Assembly (NCBI GenBank): GCA_022826805.1
Contig: JAJDUH010000005.1
Coordinates: forward strand, 1 to 64,000
Direction: 5' to 3'
Origin: Candidatus Poribacteria bacterium
GTDB taxonomy: Bacteria > Poribacteria > WGA-4E > WGA-3G
DNA length: 64,000 nt
Position numbers and translations under genes: made by a program. Below, one piece after another: positions 32,027 to 40,938 of this stretch. The notes beneath the pieces were generated by a model. The model had not been told where the DNA came from. It saw nothing but the letters and a program-made list of their open reading frames with translations, and searched no databases. Positions within the stretch are counted from its first letter, which is position 1. Each line of letters opens with the position of its first letter.

Positions 32027-35000
32027 ATGGAATATCAAGGAATCTTTACTGTTTTTGTAATGGTGGCCCTGATGTTGGTAAGTAAACTCAGTGGGGTGAT
32101 GGCGGCTGAACCTGAAGGGTTGGTTGGTCGTTGGGATTTTGATGATGGAACGGGGAGCGATCTCTCTGGTAACGGTAATCACGCCGTGCTTGGGGGAACG
32201 CAGATTTATTCACTCGGTGAGGGACGTGCCTGTATTGAAACAGTGCGAGACGCTGAGCCGCTGCGAATTCCTGTATCTAAAAACTCTCCGCTGGCTATGT
32301 CGCGTGGCACGATTTGCTTTTGGCTGAATACGGTGTCGGATAGGTCTAACATCCTGACATATAGCAATGATGCTGTTGAACTTAACAGCTATCGCGGCTG
32401 TTTTCAGGTGCGCTTCCGGGGTGAGAAGGATTTTCTCTATTGGGAGGGGATTCTCGACTACAACTGGCCCAAATACGACATGCGCGAGTGGGCATTTTAT
32501 CCACATGTAAAAGCCACCGTTGGCGATTCTGAGTGGCATCTGTTCGCGGTCGCTTACGACGACGAAGCGAAGCGGATTGTTGGATGGCGTGATGGAGAGC
32601 AGATCGCGACGGTTGATTTATCGGGCGTGGATACAGAACCGTTACGCCGAGAGGGATTGACAGAGATTTACACCGGCGAGGGTTTTGTCGGTTTTCTCGA
32701 CGATTTGCGCATCTATAACAGACTGCTAACCGATGCTGAAATCAGCCAGATTTATGATGCTACGAAGGACATCTATGCGGGAAGGCAAGATACGAATCCT
32801 ACCGAGAACAGGCACCACACTTACAAATATAAAGAGGTAGACGAAACGCTCTACAAAGCGTGGCTGCAGTTCAATCCATTCGATACTAAACAAAGCACTC
32901 GAAATTTGTTCAGGAACATCGTTGCTGAAGGTGCGAATTCGACTGTCCAAACAGCCGGTTCTGAGTTGGCACAGGCAGTGGAATCCATGTTCGGCTTCAA
33001 GCCTTCTATTTCGGAAACTGCTGCCGTTCGCGGCCCAAAGATTGTTCTCGGCACGGCTGAGACCTCCGGTTGGATTCGCGATCGCGCTGAGGCACTTGGA
33101 TTAAATCAGGTAAAAGGCGATGGCTTCGTCATCAAGGCAGTGAAAGAGAGAGGCGACGATACAGTTGTCGTCGCTGGGAGAATACCGGCAGGGGTTGTTT
33201 TTGGTGTATTTGATTTGATACGTCGTGTTCAGATTGGGCAAGATCTACTTGAAATTGATGCGTTGGAAAATCCGCAGGTGCCTATTCGTATGGTATCGCA
33301 CTGGTCATATTTCCGCGGGCTTCTCGGGGATAGATGGCGAGGTGGTGGCAGAGACAATTCAATTTTCAGTTGGGAAGAGTTACGCACTGGCAATACCAAA
33401 CTCATCCGAGATTGGGTGCGTATGTTGGCGTCATGCGGTTGGAATGCGCTCTGTCCGAGTGAGATTAACTGGCACTATCGTAACAACTTTTTAGAGCATC
33501 TTGATGAGGTTGAGAAACTCGCCGACATCTGCCGAAATTACGGCGTCAAACTCTACTGGAGTCCGAGTTATCTCCTGGCCCTTGACCAAGAAACCGCCGA
33601 CGCACTCTACGCACGAGTGCCTGACTTCGGCGGATACCTGATGAAACTCGGTTCGGAAAAACAAAATGGCGACCCGCGTCCGCCGATGGTGAACCGAATT
33701 GCCGACACACTGAAACCGCACGATGGAACCGTCCTCGTGCGTGGTTTTGTCTACGGTAACCTTCGATACACACCTGAACCCTATCGGAACCTCATTCCTT
33801 ACGATCTATTTGCGCATGAAGATGGCAATTTTCGGGACAACGTCGTTATAGTTCCGAAAGGCAGTCCTATGGACTGGGACTTCTCAGCACCGATCCCTGC
33901 GCTTGATGGTGCGATTCAGAAAAACCTATCTGGCAGTGAATTGGTCATCGACAAGAGTTGGCCCGTCTCTTGGGTCAAGAAATGGAAGTGGTGGTTTGAG
34001 CAGGATACCTATCGCAACGGACCGGGAAGTTTGAACAAATTTGGTGTGGATTGCATTATGGGTGTGGCTATGATTGAACCCGCACCGGCGTGGACTGAAT
34101 GCCCCTTGAACGCTGTGAACTATTACGGGTTGGGACGGCTCAATTGGAATCCAGACCTAACAGTAGATGAAATCTACACTGAGTGGATTCGACAGACGTT
34201 CGGGGACGATCAAGATGTACTTGAGACAGTTAAAACTATCTTGCTAATGCTTGAAGAGGTAACGCGTAAGTACTATTACTATCGTGGGTATCGTGGTGTA
34301 TGGATTGATACAGGTGACGATGGTATGACGGAAAACAAGACACCCTACATTGTCAACCGTGATGGGATAGGCATCGCAACGCCTGCGTTGCGTGAGCGCG
34401 TGTTGGCGCAGTATGCTCCTGGACTCCGCAAGATATATGAAGATCCTTTGCGTGCGGAGGCGTTTCTCTCCACTTTTCACTTCGCTGAACATGACCAACG
34501 GCTTTCGATCGGCAGAACCGTCATTCAGGATGTTTACGGCAATATGGAGGAAGCCGTTGAGATGGCTACACAGGCGGCGGAACTGTGGAAAACGCTGGAG
34601 GGCAAAGTAGATCGGTATAGATACGAATACACACTAAGAACGCTGGTCGATTACGTAGAAGAAGTGCGTCGTCAAACCCGCGATAATATGGCTGCAAGTT
34701 TTGAAGAGCATACCGGCAGGATGCGCCAGGACGCACTCTCAGGGTTGACTGCAGAGGCACTTGCGAAGGTCGGTACATACAATGTGCGGCATTTCGGTAC
34801 GGTTGCCGATGGAAAGTCGAACGATGCGGACGCGATTAACAGAGCCATCACTGTCTGCAATGTTGCTGGAGGCGGCACGGTCTTCGTGCCATCCGGTATC
34901 TACGCAGCGGTTTCTATTCACCTAAAAAGTAATGTTACCCTCGCGCTTGATGCTGGGGCTGTACTCAAGTTTTCCGCCTCCGATATAGATGCCTCTCTGA

Positions 35001-35380
35001 TTGTCGGAATAGACTTAGAAAACGTGAAAATCTACGGTCCTGGAATCCTCAATGGGGTGGATAATGTGTGTATTACCCTGAAACAGTGTGAAAACATGGA
35101 AATCCGCAATTTGACTGTCTATAACGGCGGTGATTCAGCAATTCTTGCTGAGGACTGTAACGGGTTGCGCATTGATAACATTAACATCCGAACCGACGGG
35201 GATGGGCTTAATTTCTCCGAGTGTTCTGGCGTGAAGGTTACTGACTGTCGTATTGACGCAGTGCGTCGCGAGTATGGGCGCCCTGTGGGTGGTGGTGCAG
35301 CGATCAAAGTGGATGGCGAATCATTTTCATCGGAGGGTGTCACCGTTCAGGATTGCTTCCTCCTCAGTGGTAGTGAGTAG
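32027..35380 (+). CDS. Secreted LamG / GH67 alpha-glucuronidase-like / beta-helix fusion protein
   Basis: An 1117-aa exported protein with a signal peptide (FTVFVMVALMLVSKLSGVMA). A LamG domain (about 30-245; VGRWDFDDGTG ... VGFLDDLRIYNRLLTDAEI) comes first. A GH67-like region (about 285-885) follows, with IRMVSHWSYFRGLLGDRWRG, LIRDWVRMLASCGWNAL, PDFGGYLMKLGSE and NVVIVPKGSPMDWDF. Last is a right-handed beta-helix (pectate-lyase-3 type, from YNVRHFGTVADGKSNDADAI). By comparison with GH67 from memory, the acid Glu (E544) and the Asp (D599) are kept, but the second base Glu of the REP motif is Ala621. The enzyme may be inactive or altered. The beta-helix is short and stops just before an R1 repeat, so it may be truncated. 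Confidence 0.8.
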   Translation: MEYQGIFTVFVMVALMLVSKLSGVMAAEPEGLVGRWDFDDGTGSDLSGNGNHAVLGGTQIYSLGEGRACIETVRDAEPLRIPVSKNSPLAMSRGTICFWLNTVSDRSNILTYSNDAVELNSYRGCFQVRFRGEKDFLYWEGILDYNWPKYDMREWAFYPHVKATVGDSEWHLFAVAYDDEAKRIVGWRDGEQIATVDLSGVDTEPLRREGLTEIYTGEGFVGFLDDLRIYNRLLTDAEISQIYDATKDIYAGRQDTNPTENRHHTYKYKEVDETLYKAWLQFNPFDTKQSTRNLFRNIVAEGANSTVQTAGSELAQAVESMFGFKPSISETAAVRGPKIVLGTAETSGWIRDRAEALGLNQVKGDGFVIKAVKERGDDTVVVAGRIPAGVVFGVFDLIRRVQIGQDLLEIDALENPQVPIRMVSHWSYFRGLLGDRWRGGGRDNSIFSWEELRTGNTKLIRDWVRMLASCGWNALCPSEINWHYRNNFLEHLDEVEKLADICRNYGVKLYWSPSYLLALDQETADALYARVPDFGGYLMKLGSEKQNGDPRPPMVNRIADTLKPHDGTVLVRGFVYGNLRYTPEPYRNLIPYDLFAHEDGNFRDNVVIVPKGSPMDWDFSAPIPALDGAIQKNLSGSELVIDKSWPVSWVKKWKWWFEQDTYRNGPGSLNKFGVDCIMGVAMIEPAPAWTECPLNAVNYYGLGRLNWNPDLTVDEIYTEWIRQTFGDDQDVLETVKTILLMLEEVTRKYYYYRGYRGVWIDTGDDGMTENKTPYIVNRDGIGIATPALRERVLAQYAPGLRKIYEDPLRAEAFLSTFHFAEHDQRLSIGRTVIQDVYGNMEEAVEMATQAAELWKTLEGKVDRYRYEYTLRTLVDYVEEVRRQTRDNMAASFEEHTGRMRQDALSGLTAEALAKVGTYNVRHFGTVADGKSNDADAINRAITVCNVAGGGTVFVPSGIYAAVSIHLKSNVTLALDAGAVLKFSASDIDASLIVGIDLENVKIYGPGILNGVDNVCITLKQCENMEIRNLTVYNGGDSAILAEDCNGLRIDNINIRTDGDGLNFSECSGVKVTDCRIDAVRREYGRPVGGGAAIKVDGESFSSEGVTVQDCFLLSGSE

Positions 35381-35415
35381 GTTAGGAGTGACAGTTTGCG
35401 CTAAGCTTCTATGGT

Positions 35416-35450
35416 GTTGGGTTTCGTGAGACGCTCAACCCAACCTACGC
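35416..35450. repeat. R1 dispersed repeat, compact copy
   Basis: GTTGGGTTTCGTGAGACGCT is followed by CAACCCAACCTACGC, between the beta-helix gene and the enolase-superfamily gene. Confidence 0.65.
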
Positions 35451-35474
35451 AACTGATGGGTATCATATTTAGAT

Positions 35475-36752
35475 ATGAAGATTACAGAGATTGAAGTTCA
35501 CGAGATCACGCTTGAATATAAGGATTTTCTCGCCTATCAGCTCAATCATTTCTACGGTCCGATCCAACGTACCGTGTATGTCGTTCACACAAATACAGGC
35601 TTGGAGGGGTTGGGTGAGAGTGGGAGACGCGAGCCTCAAGATGTTATTGATCGGTACATCGGGACAAATCCGTTTGACTGGGTGGGTGATGAAACCTCGC
35701 TTGGGCTTGGCACGGCGATGTACGATCTGATGGGGAAGACAGCAGGTGTGCCTGTCTATAAGCTGTTCGGACAAAAGTATCGCTCGTGGGTACCTGTGGG
35801 CTGTTGGACTGTCTCAACGGATCCATCGCGTATGGCGGACACCGTTGCTACATACGCAGCACAAGGGTACACATGGATGAAGTACCATCTCTCGCCTTTC
35901 GAGAATGTGCTTGACCAGACCGAAGCGATGGAAGCCGTCGCACCAGAGGGATTCAAAATCCACTATGACTTTACGATGGGTGGAACGGATGACCACATTC
36001 CTGAGTTGGTTGATGCGCTGTCTGAATACCGAATTGCGGGTTGTTTTGAAGATCCGTTGCCTGGGGAGGATATACAGGGCTATATTGAACTCCGTCAACG
36101 TTCACGACTGCCGATTGTGCTTCACCATTTTCCGATGGGCGCGACGTACGAGGTGTTCATGCGACCGGCGGATATTTATATGCTCGGTCATGCGAAGATT
36201 GGTGATGCGATCCGACGTGCTGGACTGTTTGCTGCGAATGGGAGTCCATTCATGCTTCAGAATGTGGGTGGAAATATCACGCGTGCGATGACAACTCACA
36301 TGATGGCAACGTTTCCGACGGCGACCTTTCATTTTCATTCGGATACTGAAACGTGGAAGACGGATGTGGTCAACGAAAACTTGACGCCAATTAATGGGTT
36401 TGTACGCGTTCCTGAATCCCCTGGACTTGGCGTGACGCTGAATCGCGAGGAATTGGAACGTCTGAAGTCTTTAGCGCTGCCGGAGCAGGAGCGATGGATT
36501 ATCAACTCTCAGTTCAAGAACGGCACGGGTATGTATAACATCGCGGATCCAGAGAATTCGCTTTTCATGGTGCGTCCGGATTGGAGTCGCCTGATTCCTA
36601 TGGGTTATACTGCGCCTATTTCCACAACATATTGGGATGACGATGGCACATCGGAATACCGGGAGATGTTTGAACGTATTGAGCGGGAAGGTGTGGTTTT
36701 GGCGAGGTTAGAAACCTCGCCTACCCGTGAGTGTCGTGATAGGAACCTATAA
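35475..36752 (+). CDS. Enolase-superfamily (mandelate racemase / muconate lactonizing type) enzyme
   Basis: This 425-aa protein has an N-terminal capping domain (MKITEIEVHEITLEYKD, GLEGLGESG) and a TIM-barrel half. The barrel shows MKYHLS (second-strand Lys), HYDFTMGG (Asp metal ligand) and CFEDPLP (Glu ligand). The third strand reads IVLHHFP, so a His stands near where many members have Glu or Asp, and the ligand set may be unusual. Members dehydrate or epimerise acid sugars. The last 18 residues (VLARLETSPTRECRDRNL) are encoded by an R3 palindrome and flanking repeat DNA and probably do not belong to the fold. The substrate is unknown; an alpha-glucuronidase-like neighbour makes an acid sugar plausible. 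Confidence 0.8.
   Translation: MKITEIEVHEITLEYKDFLAYQLNHFYGPIQRTVYVVHTNTGLEGLGESGRREPQDVIDRYIGTNPFDWVGDETSLGLGTAMYDLMGKTAGVPVYKLFGQKYRSWVPVGCWTVSTDPSRMADTVATYAAQGYTWMKYHLSPFENVLDQTEAMEAVAPEGFKIHYDFTMGGTDDHIPELVDALSEYRIAGCFEDPLPGEDIQGYIELRQRSRLPIVLHHFPMGATYEVFMRPADIYMLGHAKIGDAIRRAGLFAANGSPFMLQNVGGNITRAMTTHMMATFPTATFHFHSDTETWKTDVVNENLTPINGFVRVPESPGLGVTLNREELERLKSLALPEQERWIINSQFKNGTGMYNIADPENSLFMVRPDWSRLIPMGYTAPISTTYWDDDGTSEYREMFERIEREGVVLARLETSPTRECRDRNL
36701..36721. repeat. R3 palindrome overlapping the 3' end of a gene
   Basis: GGCGAGGTT-AGA-AACCTCGCC is a perfect 9-bp stem with a 3-nt loop. It lies inside the coding end of the enolase-superfamily gene. Confidence 0.8.
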
Positions 36753-36772
36753 CCCGTTTAGATTGCCTCGGT

Positions 36773-38248
36773 TTATCCATAGGTGACGGTTGAATCGAGT
36801 GGATAGATCGGTCGTCTTACCTTTTGGTAATCATAACTGAAAAGGTTCGGGGTGTGGACGCCGGGGGTATCTACATCCAGAATCTCGTGTGCGATGGGTG
36901 TGTAGTCTGCACGGAAATGGACAGCAGATTTAAGGGCGATGAGTTTACGCGTCTGTGGCTCAATTCCGACGCTCCGAAGCACTTCGGCATCGTAAGGTTG
37001 GATCCGCCTTTCCGTCAAGACAATCTCAACGCCGCCGACTTGGATAACGGCTGTTCTGCCCATGTTCCCGGCGGTGCCGCGTCCCATTGGACCCTTAAGG
37101 ATGAATCTACCATCAGAGAGTGTCTTGACATATCCTGTGAGTGCAACAGGTGCTCCGTGTTGTGTATCTGTTTTCCCACCGACCTCCAGTTGGACCCGGT
37201 TTCCAACGCCTGCCTCAACTGCTTGAGCAACCGATTCGGGATCAGCAATCACGGCGACCACGGCATCTTGAACGTCTGCTTCTATGAATTTCTGTATGAT
37301 TATTGTACCGTTACAGGGACCGCCACCGCCGGGGTTATCGGCGCCATCGGCGAGGATAATCGGTCTGCCATCTGTTTGATTGGCGATTTCGATTGCGGAT
37401 TCGACGGTGTGTAAATTAAATGTAAACTGTTCGCGCATCTCCCAGATGTTAGAGGCGAACTGGTCGGCATAGGTATCGGCGAGTCCTATATCCCCGTTGG
37501 TGGTAACGAGTATTGAAACACCAGCGTCCGTTATATCGGCGAATGGGAATCCCATAGAAAGAGTTGCTGTCACAACACCCGACTCAGTTTCAAGGGCATG
37601 CAACGCCTTGATGACGTCTGTCATTGGTGGTTTCATTGTACACTGTGCAGGGGGTGCGGTCAGTAGCGGGAGTTGGCGGTATGCCATCGTTGGCTGAATT
37701 TTGCCCTCGTTCATGCCGAAGAGTAATTGTCCGGCTTCGAACCCGCGTTCGTAGCAGTCTACGTGTGGATAGGTATCGAACCCGATGATAACGTCGGAGT
37801 AGTGTGCCATCTGGTCAGTAATATTGGCGTGTAGGTCTAGGGTTGTAACGATCGGCGTTTCGCCTACGATTTCGCGTACCGCCTGAATCAGGTCGCCTTC
37901 TGCGTCTTCCAATTCATCTGTTACCATTGCGCCGTGTAAGTCGAGAAGCACTCCATCAAGTTCTCCAGCGTTCTGCAAAAGTGTTAGAAACTCTGTCTTA
38001 AGCGTCTGGTAAGCGGCGTGCTTTACCATGCCAGATGGCGTTGCAAATGCCCACAGGAGCGGGACAGGTTGTAAATTGAGTTGTTCTGAGACGTCGAGAA
38101 AACCACCGGTGATCGTTCGGGTGTCTCGGAACGCGGTGATAATTTCGTCGCCGCGGTGGTAGCTTCCTTTTTTGAAGTTATCGATAGTTGTGGCGACGGG
38201 TGAGAATGTATTGGTTTCGTGTCCGATACAACCGACTGCAATTCGCAT
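36773..38248 (-). CDS. M81-family metallopeptidase (MlrC-like)
   Basis: This 491-aa protein starts MRIAVGCIGHETNTFSP, the hallmark N-terminus of the microcystinase-C/M81 family. It continues with LLDLHGAMVTDELEDAEGDL, TLDLHANIT and IIGFDTYPHVD, which hold the likely zinc-binding His and Asp residues, and ILADGADNPGGGGPCNGT in the C-terminal part. The family includes MlrC, which acts on linear peptides in microcystin breakdown, but most members have unknown substrates. ATG 38248 is preceded by a strong GAGGAGGC; the frame is open further upstream to 38320 without support. It converges with the enolase-superfamily gene. Confidence 0.85.
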   Translation of the reverse strand: MRIAVGCIGHETNTFSPVATTIDNFKKGSYHRGDEIITAFRDTRTITGGFLDVSEQLNLQPVPLLWAFATPSGMVKHAAYQTLKTEFLTLLQNAGELDGVLLDLHGAMVTDELEDAEGDLIQAVREIVGETPIVTTLDLHANITDQMAHYSDVIIGFDTYPHVDCYERGFEAGQLLFGMNEGKIQPTMAYRQLPLLTAPPAQCTMKPPMTDVIKALHALETESGVVTATLSMGFPFADITDAGVSILVTTNGDIGLADTYADQFASNIWEMREQFTFNLHTVESAIEIANQTDGRPIILADGADNPGGGGPCNGTIIIQKFIEADVQDAVVAVIADPESVAQAVEAGVGNRVQLEVGGKTDTQHGAPVALTGYVKTLSDGRFILKGPMGRGTAGNMGRTAVIQVGGVEIVLTERRIQPYDAEVLRSVGIEPQTRKLIALKSAVHFRADYTPIAHEILDVDTPGVHTPNLFSYDYQKVRRPIYPLDSTVTYG

Positions 38249-38442
38249 GGGCTGCCTCCTCACGCTTGAATGTTTTGTAAGTTGTAGCGCAAATATATCA
38301 TATCTTTGGTGGTGTGGCAAGTAAAAGTTCGCCCAGATTTTTGTTAATCAAAAAGCCGGGATTTGATAGAATGATTGATAGAAGTGCTTAGCTGCCAAAT
38401 TTCAGAATTAACATAACTCATGCAAGTACAGGAGTAGTCGCT

Positions 38443-39402
38443 ATGGAATATACCTATCTTGGTCGGACTGGACTACAGGTGAGCCGTCTCTGTCTCGGCA
38501 CCGTCAATTTCGGGAGACATGCGTCCGAAGAAGATTCGTTGCCAGTGATGAGTCGGGCATTGGAAGCCGGAATTACCTTTTTTGATACCGCTAATATCTA
38601 TAACGAGGGTTTAACGGAGACGATTGTTGGAAACTGGTTGGCAGCGGATAAGAGTCGACGCGATCAGATTGTTCTGGCGACTAAGTTGTATGGCTCGACG
38701 GGTGAAGGTCCGAATGACGGTCGTCTGTCGGCGTATCATATCCGTCGAGCGTGTGAGGATAGTCTACGCCGTCTGCAAACCGATCACATAGATTTGTATC
38801 AGATGCACCATATTGACCGCCGTACGCCGTGGGATGAGATTTGGCAGGGGATGGAGCAATTGGTGCGTGAAGGGAAAATCTCATACGTTGGGAGTAGTAA
38901 CTTTGCTGCGTGGCACATTGCTCGCGCACAAGGCATCGCTGCCCAACGCAATTTCCTTGGGCTTGTCTCAGAGCAGAGTGTATATAATCTCCGCAGCCGA
39001 AAGATTGAACTTGAAGTCCTTCCGTGTTGTCGTGAACTCGGTTTGGGCGTAATTCCGTATAGTCCGATGGGTGGTGGATTGCTCTGTGGTGTATTGGACA
39101 ATCCCATGACTGGACGACGCGGCAGGGAATCGAACAGGGAAACGATCGAAACGCACCGATCACAATTTGAGGCATACGAAGCCCTCTGTGCATCGATGGG
39201 ACAACAGCCGGCTAACGTTGCTTTGGCGTGGGTGCTCAACAACCCGGACGTTACGTCACCGATTATTGGACCGCGGACGATTGAACAGCTTGAGGAGAAC
39301 TTATCAGTCTTGGAATTGCAATTGGATGGTGAAATACTCGCGAAACTCGATGAGATTTGGGCCGGACCTGGTGGTGAAGCGCCGGAGGCGTATGCGTGGT
39401 AA
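38443..39402 (+). CDS. Aldo/keto reductase
   Basis: This 319-aa TIM-barrel NADPH-dependent reductase starts MEYTYLGRTGLQVSRLCLGT. The catalytic tetrad is visible as D and Y in FFDTANIYN, K in VLATKLYG and H in DLYQMHHID. The C-terminal NADP site region includes PIIGPRTIEQLEENL. It belongs to the group of AKRs that act on sugars or small aldehydes. The ribosome binding site CAGGAG is 8 nt before the ATG. A terminator-like hairpin follows at 39468. The substrate is not known. Confidence 0.92.
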   Translation: MEYTYLGRTGLQVSRLCLGTVNFGRHASEEDSLPVMSRALEAGITFFDTANIYNEGLTETIVGNWLAADKSRRDQIVLATKLYGSTGEGPNDGRLSAYHIRRACEDSLRRLQTDHIDLYQMHHIDRRTPWDEIWQGMEQLVREGKISYVGSSNFAAWHIARAQGIAAQRNFLGLVSEQSVYNLRSRKIELEVLPCCRELGLGVIPYSPMGGGLLCGVLDNPMTGRRGRESNRETIETHRSQFEAYEALCASMGQQPANVALAWVLNNPDVTSPIIGPRTIEQLEENLSVLELQLDGEILAKLDEIWAGPGGEAPEAYAW

Positions 39403-39409
39403 GGATATA

Positions 39410-39556
39410 GTTATCAGTTGTCGGTTCGGCAACTTCGTTGCCTTTCTGTTTTCAGTTAAGAGAGGCGATGGAAACGGAAAAAGTAAAAGGTTTCCATGTT
39501 TTTTCTGATTGCTGAGCGTGAGCGGAGCGAACACCTTGATGGCTGATAACTGTAAG
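39410..39556. repeat. R2 dispersed repeat
   Basis: Starts ATAGTTATCAGTTGTCGG, contains hairpin GGCAAC-TTC-GTTGCC (39428-39442) followed by TTTC and TTCAGTTAAGAG, and ends GATGGCTGATAACTG directly before the ribosome binding site of the next gene. A terminator-like hairpin is embedded in it. Confidence 0.7.
39468..39504 (+). terminator. Probable terminator after the aldo/keto reductase
   Basis: ATGGAAAC (39468-39475) pairs with GTTTCCAT (39490-39497), with a 14-nt loop, and is followed at once by a run of T residues. Confidence 0.55.
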
Positions 39557-39573
39557 AAAAGGAGTTGGGACTT

Positions 39574-40785
39574 ATGGCTTATGAGAATGAACTTTTTCAG
39601 GAACACGTCGTTCGTGTGGAACGACCGTCTAAACACTTTACATTGCTGCGCGCTCCGAATGGCGAGTTTCTTGGTGCGTCCGACGATGATGAACTTGCAG
39701 TCTTTGACTATGTGGACGATAAGGCGATATGGGACTCTGTTGAAGGTGGGACTGCCTATCGCCATGTGGTTACGGGTTTTGTGCTTGAAGCAGAGGCTGC
39801 AGATTCCACAGAAGGCTGTTATCTTCGTCATAAGAGGGGCCGACTTGCGAGCGACGGTGCGGCGGCAGCAGATGGGGGTGCGATCTTTTCCCCCGGACAT
39901 GGACCTGCACATCTTCCATCGGAGTATCTAAAATCCCTAAAGGAGAACGGTTGGGTTTGTCTTCCAGCTATTCTGTCACCCGATACCGTTGAGGCATTGG
40001 AACAGATTAGTTGCACAGGTCGGTGGGATAGCGAAACCTACGATCGGAGTACAGGAACGTTGGTTAAGGGTGTTGCTGTTGCACAAGCTGCGACGGAGCC
40101 GGTGTCCTTGTGGTTAATGCGTCAATATATGCGGACAAGTGAAATTCGATTTGGGCATCCACCGGGCTTCGCGATACTCACGCCGGACGATGGCGAACGG
40201 GATGTACAAGGTTGGCATTCCGATTTCCCTTATCATTGGGGTATTTTTGCTACGCGTGGCACGGGTCCAGAAATACCGCCCCACAATTTCCCCGAACTCG
40301 TTATGGGCGTTCAGCGGAATCTCTGCGTCTCGGAATTCCGTAAAGAGAATGGGGCAACCTGTTTCAAACTCGGATCGCACGTACTCGGTGAGGGACCGCC
40401 GGATGAATGGGGACCTGGACACATCTATCGACAGCAGGGCTACCGAGCTGCACATGGGTTGCCCTACAACGGACCCGATGCGGATGTTGTGGAGGCACCG
40501 GGCGGAAGTTATATTCTCTACGATTCGAGGATCTGGCATCGTGCCGGGGTGAATCGTACAGAGCGGAAACGCGCTGCGATGTTGCAAGCCGTTATTCCTG
40601 TGTACATAGTGCCGAAAACCGATACTAGCCGCGCCTATCGGAATTTTATCAATAGTCCGCTCGTTGATGCGTTGACACCGTTAGAACTGCAAGAGCTTAA
40701 AGCCTTGATGATAACTAAAATCGAGAGTGCCGGTCAGAAACATGTCGTCACGATTGACGAGACGTTAAGCGAAATGGTGGGATAA
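39574..40785 (+). CDS. PhyH-family dioxygenase with extra N-terminal domain
   Basis: A 403-aa protein. Residues 115-400 form a phytanoyl-CoA-dioxygenase-like cupin with GWHSDFPYHWG (H-x-D iron ligands) and a distal WHRAGVNRTERKRA region (His and Arg). The first 105 residues (HFTLLRAPNGEFLGASDDDELAVFD and a similar second strand set) form a small beta-rich domain that might be trefoil-like. The frame also opens at TTG 39565, but AAGGAG before ATG 39574 decides the start. It shares little with the shorter PhyH at 21946 beyond the active site. The sulfatase follows after an R2 repeat. Confidence 0.82.
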   Translation: MAYENELFQEHVVRVERPSKHFTLLRAPNGEFLGASDDDELAVFDYVDDKAIWDSVEGGTAYRHVVTGFVLEAEAADSTEGCYLRHKRGRLASDGAAAADGGAIFSPGHGPAHLPSEYLKSLKENGWVCLPAILSPDTVEALEQISCTGRWDSETYDRSTGTLVKGVAVAQAATEPVSLWLMRQYMRTSEIRFGHPPGFAILTPDDGERDVQGWHSDFPYHWGIFATRGTGPEIPPHNFPELVMGVQRNLCVSEFRKENGATCFKLGSHVLGEGPPDEWGPGHIYRQQGYRAAHGLPYNGPDADVVEAPGGSYILYDSRIWHRAGVNRTERKRAAMLQAVIPVYIVPKTDTSRAYRNFINSPLVDALTPLELQELKALMITKIESAGQKHVVTIDETLSEMVG

Positions 40786-40786
40786 T

Positions 40787-40926
40787 TAGCAGTCAGCAGT
40801 CAGGACATTCCGCTACGCTCTACTCTCAGCGGTCAGTAACCCGTTTATGGCGTGTAAAAACGTTTGCAGCTGCCAGAGGTTCTACTGATTGCTGAAAGCG
40901 CAGCGACCTGATGACTGATAGCCATA
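40787..40926. repeat. R2 dispersed repeat (diverged)
   Basis: Begins TTAGCAGTCAGCAGTCAGG and ends CTGATGACTGATAGCCATAAG. The inverted ends match R2, but the core differs. It lies directly before the ribosome binding site of the sulfatase gene. Confidence 0.55.
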
Positions 40927-40938
40927 AGAAAGGGAGTA

